Below are positions 1-6,747 of a stretch of 23,433 nucleotides of DNA, in pieces. The notes under the pieces were generated by a model. That model was given only the letters and a program-made list of their open reading frames with translations, was not told the origin of the DNA and ran no database searches. A program made the translations under genes and the position numbers. Numbering within the stretch: position 1 is the stretch's first letter; the number at the start of each line of letters is the position of its first letter. The stretch spans positions 1-23,433 of the forward strand of contig JAEZSC010000126.1 of NCBI GenBank assembly GCA_023422005.1, read 5' to 3'. This DNA is from Bacillota bacterium. Lineage in GTDB: Bacteria > Bacillota > Clostridia > Christensenellales > UMGS416.

Positions 1-1310
1 TGCTGGCGCAGGATTCGGCAGAGTTGAAGGAGGTTCCGCAGGCGTCGGAGCCGGTGCAGGCCGCCGAGCCCGAAGCCGCTGCCCCCGAAGCGCAGCCCGA
101 GGAGATAGCGCCTGCTGCGCCCGCGGCGCCCGCCGCGCCTAAGAACAGCTTCGAAGAGGCGTTCGAGAAGACCATGAAGCCCATCCACACCGGCCAGGTC
201 ATTACCGGCACCGTCGTGCAGGTGACTGCCAACGAGGTGTGCGTCAACATCGGCTACAAGGCCGACGGCATCATCACCCGCGACGAATACTCCTCTGACA
301 ACTCGGTGGACCTGCTCAAGGAAGTCCACGAGGGCGACGAGATGGAGGTCGAGATTCTCAAGATCAACGACGGCGAGGGCAACGTGTTGCTCAGCCGCAA
401 GAATCTTGAGGTCAAGCGCGGCTGGAAGCAGATCATGGAAGACTTTGAGGCCGGCAACCCCGTGACCGGCGTGGGCAAGCAGGTCGTTAAGGGCGGCTTG
501 ATCGCCCAGGTGTTCGGCGTGCGTGCTTTCATCCCCGCCTCGCAGGTGGACAGCCGCTATGTCGAGGACCTGAGCGAGTACATCGGCAAGGAGCTGGTGC
601 TGAAGATCCTGGAGGTCGAGAAGCACCGTCACCGCGTCGTCGCGTCCCGCAAGGCCGTGCTGGAGGCCGAGAAGGCCCGCCTCGAGGGCGAGATTTGGGA
701 AGCCCTCAAGGCCAAGGAAGGCGAGCGCGTCACCGGCATCGTGCGCCGCTTGACCGACTTCGGCGCTTTTGTCGAGGTGGATGGCGTGGACGGCCTGGTG
801 CACGTGACCGACCTGGCCTGGGGCCGCGTGAAGCACCCCCGCGACATCGTAGCCATCGGCGACGAGCTTGAAGTCATCATCCTGAAGGTGGATGTGGAGC
901 GCAAGCGCTTGAGCCTGTCCGCAAAGCAGGCGCGCCCCCGCCCCTGGGACATCGCCCCGCAGAAGTACCACGTGGGCGACATCGTCGAGGGCAAGGTCGT
1001 GCGCATCGTGAGCTTCGGCGCCTTCGTGGAGTTGGAGCCCGGCCTTGACGGCCTGGTGCACATCTCCCAGGTCGCCACCCGCCACATCGAGAAGGTTGAG
1101 GATGTGCTGCATCCCGACGACCTCGTGTGGGTCAAGATCCTCGATGTGAACCCCGATGAGAAGCGCATTTCGCTGAGCATTCGCGAGGCCTATCTGGCCG
1201 CCTCTCAGGACGAAGCCGCCGGCGACTACGCCGACGACAGCGGTCTGGCCTACTCCACCGAGGACGCCGCCGCTTATCAGGATTATCAGGACGATCAGGA
1301 TCAACAGTAA
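1..1310 (+). CDS. rpsA: 30S ribosomal protein S1-like protein, C-terminal part (probably of an IspH-S1 fusion); 5' end outside window
   Basis: RNA-binding S1 protein acting in translation initiation. The frame is open from the first complete codon at base 3, so the gene starts upstream; the TTG at 24 has no ribosome binding site and is not a credible start. An Ala/Pro/Glu-rich linker (to about base 150) precedes four S1 (OB-fold) domains, at roughly 190-405, 465-660, 720-930 and 970-1185. Domains 3 and 4 show the classic pattern of a GxV, FGAFVE, GLxGLVH and RLSLS/RISLS run. An acidic, Tyr/Gln-rich tail closes the protein. In many clostridia a four-S1-domain protein is fused behind the isoprenoid enzyme IspH, and the long linker here fits that arrangement. 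The fusion is inferred, because the IspH part lies outside the window. The gene ends before an intrinsic terminator. Confidence 0.85.
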   Translation, partial: LAQDSAELKEVPQASEPVQAAEPEAAAPEAQPEEIAPAAPAAPAAPKNSFEEAFEKTMKPIHTGQVITGTVVQVTANEVCVNIGYKADGIITRDEYSSDNSVDLLKEVHEGDEMEVEILKINDGEGNVLLSRKNLEVKRGWKQIMEDFEAGNPVTGVGKQVVKGGLIAQVFGVRAFIPASQVDSRYVEDLSEYIGKELVLKILEVEKHRHRVVASRKAVLEAEKARLEGEIWEALKAKEGERVTGIVRRLTDFGAFVEVDGVDGLVHVTDLAWGRVKHPRDIVAIGDELEVIILKVDVERKRLSLSAKQARPRPWDIAPQKYHVGDIVEGKVVRIVSFGAFVELEPGLDGLVHISQVATRHIEKVEDVLHPDDLVWVKILDVNPDEKRISLSIREAYLAASQDEAAGDYADDSGLAYSTEDAAAYQDYQDDQDQQ

Positions 1311-1342
1311 TCACCAAGATCGCCACGGCAGGAAGTAAGGAG

Positions 1343-1374
1343 AAGGGCCGCCAGATATTTCGGGCGGCCTTTTT
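1343..1374 (+). terminator. Intrinsic terminator after the S1 gene
   Basis: A perfect 7-bp GC stem, GGCCGCC (1346-1352) with GGCGGCC (1363-1369), is extended by A-T pairs and followed directly by a run of T. It separates the S1 gene from the promoter of the next operon. Confidence 0.9.
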
Positions 1375-1385
1375 ACTAACCCACC

Positions 1386-1414
1386 TTGAAATACCCACGT
1401 TACATCCATATAAT
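1386..1414 (+). promoter_or_regulatory. Sigma-A-type promoter of the korAB operon
   Basis: TTGAAA (1386-1391) and TATAAT (1409-1414) are separated by exactly 17 bases. The -10 box is perfect and the -35 box matches five of six consensus bases. Transcription should begin near 1421, giving a leader of about 26 bases with AGGAG at 1436-1440 ahead of the korA ATG. Confidence 0.85.
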
Positions 1415-1446
1415 ACCAGTAAACCCATTGGGCACAGGAGTACGCG

Positions 1447-3105
1447 ATGTATAATCTGCTCATCGGCGGCGCTGCGGGCCAGGGCATCGACACCACGGCG
1501 GCCATACTCGAGAAGCTGCTCAAACGCTCTGGCTGCGCCGTATTCACCATGCGGGATTTCATGTCCCGCGTGCGCGGCGGCCACAACTTCACCCAGATCC
1601 GCTTTGGCGACCAACCCCTCTATGCCCACAGCGACGGGCTGGACGGCATCATTGCGCTAAACGACGAGACTGTGGCACTGCACGCCGGCCGGCTGAATGA
1701 CGGTGGATTCATCCTGTGTGACACCGCCATACAGACCGACGATCCGCGGGCTCTCCGCATCGACATGAACGCCATTGCCAAGGCTGCCGGCAACGCCAGG
1801 GCCAGCGGCAGCGTGGCCGTGGGTGCGGTGCTCAAGCTCTTTGGCGTGGGGCTGGAAGCCGTGGAGGACGTGCTGCCCACGTTCGTCAAGGAGCAATATC
1901 TGCAGGCCAATCTGCAGGCGCTGCGCCAGGGCTATGACGCCATGCAGCCGCGCTTCCAGGCGCAGCCGGGCGATTTCGCCGGCACGCTGATGATGACTGG
2001 CAGCCGCGCCATGGCGCTGGGCGCCGTTGCCGCGGGGCTTAAGTTCTATTCGGCTTATCCGATGTCGCCCTCCACGACGATCATGGAAGTGCTGGCCGCG
2101 ACCAGCGAGAAGACCGGCGTCGTCGTGGAACAGGCCGAGGACGAGATTGCCGCGATCAACATGGCCATCGGCGCCAGCTTTGCCGGGGCCCGGGCCATGA
2201 CCGGCACCTCCGGCGGCGGCTTTTCGCTGATGGTGGAGGCGCTGGGCCTGTCGGGCATGGCGGAGATTCCGCTGGTGGTCGTGGATGTGCAGCGCCCCGG
2301 CCCGGTAACCGGCCTGCCCACCCGCACCGAGCAGAGCGACCTGAAGTTCGTGATCTCGGCGTCCCAGGGCGAGTTCCCGCGCATGGTCATCGCCGTGCGC
2401 AACCATACCGACGCCTTCTATCAGACCGCCAGGGCATTCCATCTGGCCGAAAAATATCAGATTCCCGTGATCTTGCTGAGCGACCAATACCTGGGCGACG
2501 CGTCGGCCACGGTGCCGGCCTATGATCTGGAAGCCATCCACATGGCTCAGCCGGCAACAGCCCATGAGGGCGAAGGCGAATACCTGCGCTATCGCCTCAC
2601 CGACAGCGGCGTCTCGCCCAGGCTGATCCCCGGCAAGACCGAACATCTGGTGACCGCCGACAGCGACGAGCACGACGAGCGCGGCCACATCACCGAGAGC
2701 GCCGAAGTGCGCGTGGCCATGATGGACAAGCGCATACGCAAGCTGGAGGGCCTGCGCGCCGAGCTGCAGGAGCCGGACTTCCTGGGCGACGAGGCCTGCC
2801 ACACGCTGCTGCTGGGTTGGGGCTCTCTGTGGGGCCCGATCAAGGAGGCCGTGGAGCTGATGGGCCCGGGCTACGGCGCGCTGGTGTTCGGCGATATTGA
2901 TCCGCTGCCCACGGCGCGGCTGCTGGAGAAGGCCGCCGCTGTCCGGCGTATCGTCAATGTGGAGCAGAACGCCACCGGCCAGCTGGCCGGCCTCATACGC
3001 GAGCACACCGGCATCGCGTGCCATGGCAGCGTGATCAAATATGACGGCCGCCAGATGACCGCCGCGTTCATCGCCGACGCGGTGCGAAAGGGGGAGGGGC
3101 AATGA
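1447..3105 (+). CDS. korA: 2-oxoacid:ferredoxin oxidoreductase, fused gamma-alpha subunit
   Basis: Subunit of a cytoplasmic enzyme that oxidatively decarboxylates a 2-oxoacid to its acyl-CoA and reduces ferredoxin, or runs in reverse. At 552 residues it is a fused gamma-alpha chain. The N-terminal gamma domain (about 1-180) opens with the glycine-rich GGAAGQGI and contains SRVRGGHN. The alpha domain (from about 190) has the GSRAMALGAVAAG and YPMSPST region typical of the family, then GTSGGGFSLM and QRPGPVTGLPT. The ATG is preceded by AGGAG (1436-1440). The gene overlaps korB by four bases (ATGA), indicating translational coupling. No separate ferredoxin-like delta subunit is present, as in two-subunit KorAB enzymes. 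The substrate cannot be read from sequence: 2-oxoglutarate is the usual annotation, but branched-chain or aryl 2-oxoacids are possible. Confidence 0.88.
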   Translation: MYNLLIGGAAGQGIDTTAAILEKLLKRSGCAVFTMRDFMSRVRGGHNFTQIRFGDQPLYAHSDGLDGIIALNDETVALHAGRLNDGGFILCDTAIQTDDPRALRIDMNAIAKAAGNARASGSVAVGAVLKLFGVGLEAVEDVLPTFVKEQYLQANLQALRQGYDAMQPRFQAQPGDFAGTLMMTGSRAMALGAVAAGLKFYSAYPMSPSTTIMEVLAATSEKTGVVVEQAEDEIAAINMAIGASFAGARAMTGTSGGGFSLMVEALGLSGMAEIPLVVVDVQRPGPVTGLPTRTEQSDLKFVISASQGEFPRMVIAVRNHTDAFYQTARAFHLAEKYQIPVILLSDQYLGDASATVPAYDLEAIHMAQPATAHEGEGEYLRYRLTDSGVSPRLIPGKTEHLVTADSDEHDERGHITESAEVRVAMMDKRIRKLEGLRAELQEPDFLGDEACHTLLLGWGSLWGPIKEAVELMGPGYGALVFGDIDPLPTARLLEKAAAVRRIVNVEQNATGQLAGLIREHTGIACHGSVIKYDGRQMTAAFIADAVRKGEGQ

Positions 3106-3947
3106 GCACTTTCCATGTCAATGAGACCGCCTGGTGCCCCGGCTGCGGCAATTTCGTGATACTGGATTGCCTGAAGGCCGCGCTGGAGCAGTTGGGCAAG
3201 CGCCCGCAGGATGTGCTGCTGGCCGCTGGCATCGGCCAGGCAGCCAAGACGCCGCAATATCTGAACGCCAACGCCTTCTGCGGCCTGCACGGCAGGGCAC
3301 TGCCCGCGGCCATCGCCGCCAAGATCGCCAACCAGAACCTAACCGTCATTGTGGACAGCGGCGATGGCGATTCCTATGGCGAGGGCGGCAACCACTTCCT
3401 GCACAACATCCGCCGCAATGTGGATATCGCCCACTTCGTGCATGACAACCAGGTCTACGGCCTGACCAAGGGCCAGTCGTCGCCCACGTCCGACGAGGGC
3501 TTCGTGACCGATGTGCAGCCCGACGGCAACCTCAATACGCCCTTCAACCCGGTCATGCTGGCCATCGCCGCCGGCGCGGGCTTTGTGGCGCGGGGCTTCA
3601 CCGGCCGCAAGGAGCAGCTCATTGACCTGATGAAGCAGGCCATACAGTTCCCCGGCTACGCGCTGGTGGACATTCTGCAGCCCTGCGTCAGCTTCAACAA
3701 GGTCAATACCTTCGCATGGTATCAGGCCCGCGTCTACGAGCTGGGCGCAGACCACGACCCCTCGGACCGCATCGCCGCCCTGCGCCGCGCCGAGGACTAT
3801 TGCGACCGGATTCCGCTGGGCGTGCTGTACCGAGAAGAACGCCCGACCTTCCACCAAAAGCACCCGGCGCTGCGCGGTGGTGTGCCGCTGGTGGATAAGG
3901 TATCAGATCCAGCGGTTGTGCACAAGCTGATGGCGGATTACCGATAA
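3102..3947 (+). CDS. korB: 2-oxoacid:ferredoxin oxidoreductase, thiamine-diphosphate-binding beta subunit
   Basis: Catalytic partner of the upstream alpha subunit. It binds thiamine diphosphate and, in the family, a [4Fe-4S] cluster. The 281-residue chain has CPGCG (12-16), GDGD (87-90) with EGGNHFLHNIRRN after it for Mg/ThDP binding, and NQVYGLTKGQ (115-124). Ligands known from characterised archaeal relatives are Cys12, Cys15, Cys46 and a Cys near 197. Here Cys12, Cys15 and Cys195 are present, but position 46 is Gln (GIGQAAK). Another Cys occurs at 60. The start is set by the strong GGGGGAGGGG ribosome binding site just upstream and by the four-base overlap with korA. Assignment to the family is secure; substrate and cluster content are not. 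Confidence 0.88.
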   Translation: MSTFHVNETAWCPGCGNFVILDCLKAALEQLGKRPQDVLLAAGIGQAAKTPQYLNANAFCGLHGRALPAAIAAKIANQNLTVIVDSGDGDSYGEGGNHFLHNIRRNVDIAHFVHDNQVYGLTKGQSSPTSDEGFVTDVQPDGNLNTPFNPVMLAIAAGAGFVARGFTGRKEQLIDLMKQAIQFPGYALVDILQPCVSFNKVNTFAWYQARVYELGADHDPSDRIAALRRAEDYCDRIPLGVLYREERPTFHQKHPALRGGVPLVDKVSDPAVVHKLMADYR

Positions 3948-4001
3948 TACCTGTCTGCGATTAAAAGCATAACCGTAATCTATACAGTAGGAGGGTTTCT
4001 C

Positions 4002-4556
4002 ATGGCAGTCAAGAACGTGATGACCTCGGACTTTCTGCACTCGGCCTACGGCGGCGAAAGCATGGCCCACATGCGCTACCTGATCTGGGGCGACATGGCC
4101 GTCAAGGAGGGCTTCCCCAACATCGGCAAGCTGTTCACGGCCATCGCTTGGGCGGAGCGCGTGCACGCCGGCAATCATTTCCGCGTGATCGGCGGGCAGA
4201 TTGCGGACGCCACGGTGACCGCCGGCGGCGTGTTCGGCCCCTGCAAGACTGTGGACAACCTGCAGGGCGGTATCAACGGCGAGCTGCACGAGGTGGAGCA
4301 GATGTACCCGGTGTACCTAAACGCCGCCAAGTTCCAGAACGAACCCGATGCCGAGCGCTCCTTCCACTTCGCGCTGGAAGCTGAGAAAATCCACGCCAAA
4401 TTGTTCAAGGACGCCCAGGACGCTGCCCGCGAAGGCCGTGACTTCCCGCTGGACGCCGTGCTGGTGTGCCCGGTATGCGGCCACACGGTGTTGGATGAAG
4501 CGCCGGACTTCTGCCCGGTGTGCGGCACCAAGAAGGATAAGTACGTAAAATTTTAA
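4002..4556 (+). CDS. rbr: Rubrerythrin
   Basis: Non-haem di-iron peroxidase that reduces hydrogen peroxide in the cytoplasm of anaerobes, drawing electrons from rubredoxin or other carriers. The 184-residue chain has the usual two-part layout. An N-terminal ferritin-like four-helix domain carries the di-iron ligands, with Glu19, Glu52 and His55, Glu94/Glu97 and Glu128/His131 as likely ligands. A C-terminal rubredoxin-like domain has CPVCG at 156-160 and at 171-175. AGGAGG at 3989-3994 gives ideal spacing to the ATG. It sits about 50 bases after korB with no clear terminator between, so some read-through from the ferredoxin-linked operon is possible. It ends at a bidirectional terminator shared with ohr. 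Confidence 0.95.
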   Translation: MAVKNVMTSDFLHSAYGGESMAHMRYLIWGDMAVKEGFPNIGKLFTAIAWAERVHAGNHFRVIGGQIADATVTAGGVFGPCKTVDNLQGGINGELHEVEQMYPVYLNAAKFQNEPDAERSFHFALEAEKIHAKLFKDAQDAAREGRDFPLDAVLVCPVCGHTVLDEAPDFCPVCGTKKDKYVKF

Positions 4557-4585
4557 CGTGCAAAACCCTTGCTTACAGATAAAGC

Positions 4586-4613
4586 AAAAAGCGTCCGCTG
4601 TTGGACGCTTTTT
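4586..4613. terminator. Bidirectional intrinsic terminator between rubrerythrin and ohr
   Basis: An 11-bp perfect stem, AAAAAGCGTCC (4586-4596) and GGACGCTTTTT (4603-4613), has a six-base loop. The A-run on the left and T-run on the right make it functional for both converging genes. Confidence 0.92.
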
Positions 4614-4624
4614 GTTTTATGTCT

Positions 4625-5035
4625 CTACTTCACCTTGGCCGAAACATGGACGTCAATATTGCCTCTGGTGGCGTGGGAATACGGGCAAATGGCGTGAGCT
4701 TCCTGAGCCAGCCCGTCGGCAGTGGCCTGATCCACGCCCTGAATGATGGCAACGATGTGAGCCTCCAGCTGGTTGTTGCCTGCGGCGTTGCGGCCCAGAC
4801 CAATGGTGACCTGCACGTCCGGCGCGGGCACGTGCAGCTTGTGCACGCGCACCATGTGGTGCATGGCGCCGCCGAAGCATGCGGCGTAAGCCGCCGCGAA
4901 GAGCTGTTCCGGGTTGGTGCCGGGCTTGGCGTCGCCGGGCGGAACCATGTCAAATTTCAACGCGCCGTCGTCCACAGAAACCCTTCCTGACCTACCTCCG
5001 GTTGAATATGCTGTCGTCTGATAACCAACTTCCAT
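4625..5035 (-). CDS. ohr: Organic hydroperoxide resistance protein, Ohr/OsmC family
   Basis: Thiol peroxidase that reduces organic hydroperoxides in the cytoplasm, usually with dihydrolipoyl proteins as reductant. The 136-residue chain carries the hallmark GTNPEQLFAAAY (39-50), the peroxidatic Cys53 in AACFGGAM and the resolving Cys117 in AICPYSHATRGN. Arg15 or Arg18 and Glu43 occupy the places of the activating Arg and Glu. The length matches Ohr proteins. AAGGAG stands seven bases before the ATG on the reverse strand. The gene diverges from a marR-family gene, the classic position for an ohrR regulator, but that regulator lacks cysteine. It converges with rubrerythrin, forming a peroxide-defence pair. 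Confidence 0.92.
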   Translation of the reverse strand: MEVGYQTTAYSTGGRSGRVSVDDGALKFDMVPPGDAKPGTNPEQLFAAAYAACFGGAMHHMVRVHKLHVPAPDVQVTIGLGRNAAGNNQLEAHIVAIIQGVDQATADGLAQEAHAICPYSHATRGNIDVHVSAKVK

Positions 5036-5069
5036 ATTAATTCTCCTTCCGTCATGTTTATTTGAAACT

Positions 5070-5075
5070 ATTGTA
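5070..5075 (-). promoter_or_regulatory. Candidate -10 box for ohr
   Basis: TACAAT on the reverse strand, 35 bases before the ohr start. The region 16-17 bases further upstream (TTATCT or CTTATC) is a poor -35 match, so this may be a weak or activator-dependent promoter. Confidence 0.4.
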
Positions 5076-5119
5076 TGTCTTGACGGTTAAAAGATAAGCG
5101 ACACCGGTTACATAGCTGG

Positions 5120-5148
5120 TTGACAAGCCAAAATAAAGGTGATATATT
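5120..5148 (+). promoter_or_regulatory. Sigma-A-type promoter of the marR operon
   Basis: A perfect -35 TTGACA (5120-5125) and TATATT (5143-5148) are separated by 17 bases. The transcript should start near 5155, immediately before or within the palindrome at 5159-5170. Confidence 0.85.
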
Positions 5149-5158
5149 ACCTAAGTAA

Positions 5159-5170
5159 GTAACATGTTAC
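5159..5170. promoter_or_regulatory. Palindromic candidate operator of the MarR regulator
   Basis: GTAACATGTTAC is a perfect 12-bp palindrome just downstream of the marR -10 box. The half-site GTTACATA occurs here (5166-5173) and again at 5107-5114, upstream of the -35 box and between the two divergent genes. The position suits autorepression and possible co-control of ohr. Binding is inferred. Confidence 0.6.
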
Positions 5171-5192
5171 ATATCGTCCAAAGGAGGCATGT

Positions 5193-5693
5193 ATGAGGGA
5201 AAACAGCAGTGACCGTGATAAGCTGGCTACCAAGTCGGACCAGGAGTTCGTGTTCGGCTCGTTGTTCATGATCGCCAACCGTTTGCAGGCGATGCTGGAC
5301 AAGGAATTCCAGCCTTACGGCCTCACGGCCAGGCAATGGTTCCTGTCGATCATCGTGGGCGGCCTGTTCGAGCAGCCGCCGACGCTGGGAGAAGCGGCGG
5401 CAGCGATGGGCAGCACGCATCAGAACGCAAAGCAACTGGCGCTGAAGCTTGAGGAGAAGGGGTTTCTGGAGTTTCTGGACGATGAGCGGGACGGCAGGGC
5501 CAAAAGGCTGAGGCTCACCGAAAAAAGCGGAGAGTTCTGGGCAAGCATGCAGCAAAGCAGTGAGCGCTTCATGGCGAACCTCTACAAAGGTATGAGCCCG
5601 CAGGAGATGAGTGCACTGCGGGGGATGCTGGCAACCATCGGATGGAACATCGAAGACATGGGTAAGGGACCGGACGGGGATAACAGATCATGA
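5193..5693 (+). CDS. MarR-family transcriptional regulator
   Basis: Dimeric winged-helix DNA-binding repressor. The 166-residue chain has the MarR pattern: an N-terminal dimerisation helix, LTARQWFLSIIV, the HTH with recognition helix in STHQNAKQLALKLEEKGFL, and the wing DDERDGRAKRLRLTEKG-like segment. AAGGAGG at 5181-5187 precedes the ATG; an overlapping ATG at 5189 is in another frame. The stop overlaps the next start by four bases, so it is cotranscribed and translationally coupled with the FMN-binding protein. The chain contains no cysteine, and Phe replaces the residue aligned by eye with the sensing Cys of OhrR (in EFVFGSLF). Peroxide sensing by thiol oxidation is therefore unlikely despite the position next to ohr. 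The ligand is unknown. Confidence 0.85.
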   Translation: MRENSSDRDKLATKSDQEFVFGSLFMIANRLQAMLDKEFQPYGLTARQWFLSIIVGGLFEQPPTLGEAAAAMGSTHQNAKQLALKLEEKGFLEFLDDERDGRAKRLRLTEKSGEFWASMQQSSERFMANLYKGMSPQEMSALRGMLATIGWNIEDMGKGPDGDNRS

Positions 5694-6091
5694 AGAAGAC
5701 AGCCAAACTATTGTTGATCGTATTGGGCGGCGCTGTGCTGTTTGTGGCATTGGCCATCGGCGGGTTTGCACTGGTGATGTTCAACGGCATGGACGCCACA
5801 CAGAGGCTTTCCATCGGCGCGGTGGACGCCTCCGGGCTGGCTGATGGCGCCTACGTGGGCGGCTATGACGCGGGCCGGTTCGCAAACCGCGTCTCTATAA
5901 CGGTCTCGAACGGGAAGATCACCGGCATCGATGTGATGAAGACCGTGCAGTTTGAGCAGCCGGAGCTCACAAAGGCGTTGGTTGATCGTGTGATAACCAG
6001 CCAGAACACCGATGTGGACGTACAGAGCGGTGCCACGCTGACCAGCAAGGCGTACCTTGCATCGATAGAGGACGCTCTCGGGAAGAAATAA
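5690..6091 (+). CDS. Membrane-anchored FMN-binding domain protein
   Basis: Small 133-residue protein with one N-terminal membrane anchor (about 7-31, after a Lys-rich start) and an FMN-binding domain of the NqrC/RnfG C-terminal type facing outside. The sequence DVDVQSGATLTS contains the flavinylation motif Dxx(S/T)GAT as D110-V-Q-S-G-A-T116. In that family ApbE attaches FMN covalently to the Thr, here T116. No apbE gene is in this window, so the transferase must be encoded elsewhere. It overlaps marR by four bases and precedes a flavodoxin, suggesting an electron-transfer unit that moves electrons to or across the membrane. The physiological acceptor is not evident. The ribosome binding site (GGGGAT, 5677-5682) is modest, in keeping with coupled translation. 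Confidence 0.82.
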   Translation: MKKTAKLLLIVLGGAVLFVALAIGGFALVMFNGMDATQRLSIGAVDASGLADGAYVGGYDAGRFANRVSITVSNGKITGIDVMKTVQFEQPELTKALVDRVITSQNTDVDVQSGATLTSKAYLASIEDALGKK

Positions 6092-6114
6092 CGGACCAGG
6101 AAGGAGAATCAAAA

Positions 6115-6600
6115 ATGAAAACATTGATTATCTATGGCAGCACCTACGGATTCGCGGAGCAATGCGCGAAGGACCTCGCTGCGAAGCTCGGCGGCCATGC
6201 CGATGTCGTGAACGCCGGCACGGGCGCTCCTCCCTCCCTCGATAGGTACGACGCGGTCATTCTGGGTGGCTCGATCTATATGGGCCAGATACAGAAGAAG
6301 CTGAAGGAGTACATGGACAGCCATACCGCGCAACTGAAAACGAAGAAACTCGGCCTCTTTCTATGCAGCGGCCTGCCGGAGAACCTGGAACAGGTGTTCA
6401 GCCAGAACTTCCCGAGAGAGCTGCTGGACAGAGCCGCCGCCCGAGAGCATTTTGGCGGCGTGCTGGATAAATCCAAAATGAGCCTGGGGCACAGGATGAT
6501 AACGAAGATGATGGAAAGCGCCGCAAAAAAGGAAGGGAAGGCCAGCCCGCAGCCCAATCCGGAGAATATAAGGAAACTTGTGGCGGCGATGATGGCTTGA
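6115..6600 (+). CDS. Flavodoxin-domain protein
   Basis: The 161-residue FMN protein has the flavodoxin fold. The phosphate-binding loop is near the N-terminus (IYGSTYGFAEQCA, 6-18), and a second conserved stretch, DAVILGGSIYMGQI, matches the HemG/flavodoxin_5 group rather than classical flavodoxins. HemG relatives oxidise protoporphyrinogen, but nothing else for haem synthesis is nearby, so a generic redox role is the safer call. AAGGAG (6101-6106) stands eight bases before the ATG. It is the last gene of the marR operon and is followed by a terminator. Coupling with the FMN-binding membrane protein suggests the two exchange electrons; this is inference. Confidence 0.82.
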   Translation: MKTLIIYGSTYGFAEQCAKDLAAKLGGHADVVNAGTGAPPSLDRYDAVILGGSIYMGQIQKKLKEYMDSHTAQLKTKKLGLFLCSGLPENLEQVFSQNFPRELLDRAAAREHFGGVLDKSKMSLGHRMITKMMESAAKKEGKASPQPNPENIRKLVAAMMA

Positions 6601-6641
6601 GCGGCTGAGTACGGGCCGCGATGCAGTTTCGAGTTACAAAG

Positions 6642-6665
6642 AGCAGGCCTTTGGCCTGTTTTTTA
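6642..6665 (+). terminator. Intrinsic terminator of the marR-flavodoxin operon
   Basis: The stem CAGGCC (6644-6649) with GGCCTG (6653-6658) is extended by A-T and G-T pairs and followed by six or more T. Confidence 0.88.
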
Positions 6666-6683
6666 TTTCTTCAGCATGAACTC

Positions 6684-6712
6684 TTGTAAAAGGAATCTGC
6701 AGCTGTTAATAT
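6684..6712 (+). promoter_or_regulatory. Promoter of the tetR-ABC exporter operon
   Basis: TTGTAA (6684-6689) and TAATAT (6707-6712) are 17 bases apart. The start point would fall inside the TetR palindrome. Confidence 0.7.
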
Positions 6713-6714
6713 TG

Positions 6715-6730
6715 TACTGACCAGTCAGTA
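6715..6730. promoter_or_regulatory. TetR-type operator
   Basis: TACTGACCAGTCAGTA is a 7+7-bp inverted repeat with a two-base centre, overlapping the predicted start point. ACTGAC/GTCAGT arms are common in operators of TetR/AcrR regulators. Autorepression by the product of the next gene is the natural reading. Confidence 0.78.
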
Positions 6731-6747
6731 TAAAAGAGGAGTTCGCC

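Noticed and set aside
24..26. TTG at 24 as the start of the S1 gene
   Set aside because: There is no Shine-Dalgarno sequence and the frame is open to the window edge, so the gene begins upstream.
1657..3102. A 481-codon reverse frame opposite korA
   Set aside because: It is His/Gly/Ala-rich without recognisable motifs and has no ribosome binding site; korA on the forward strand is a clear family member.
6601..6619. GCGGC/GCCGC inverted repeat after the flavodoxin gene
   Set aside because: The short stem has a long loop and no T-run. The real terminator is the hairpin at 6642-6665.
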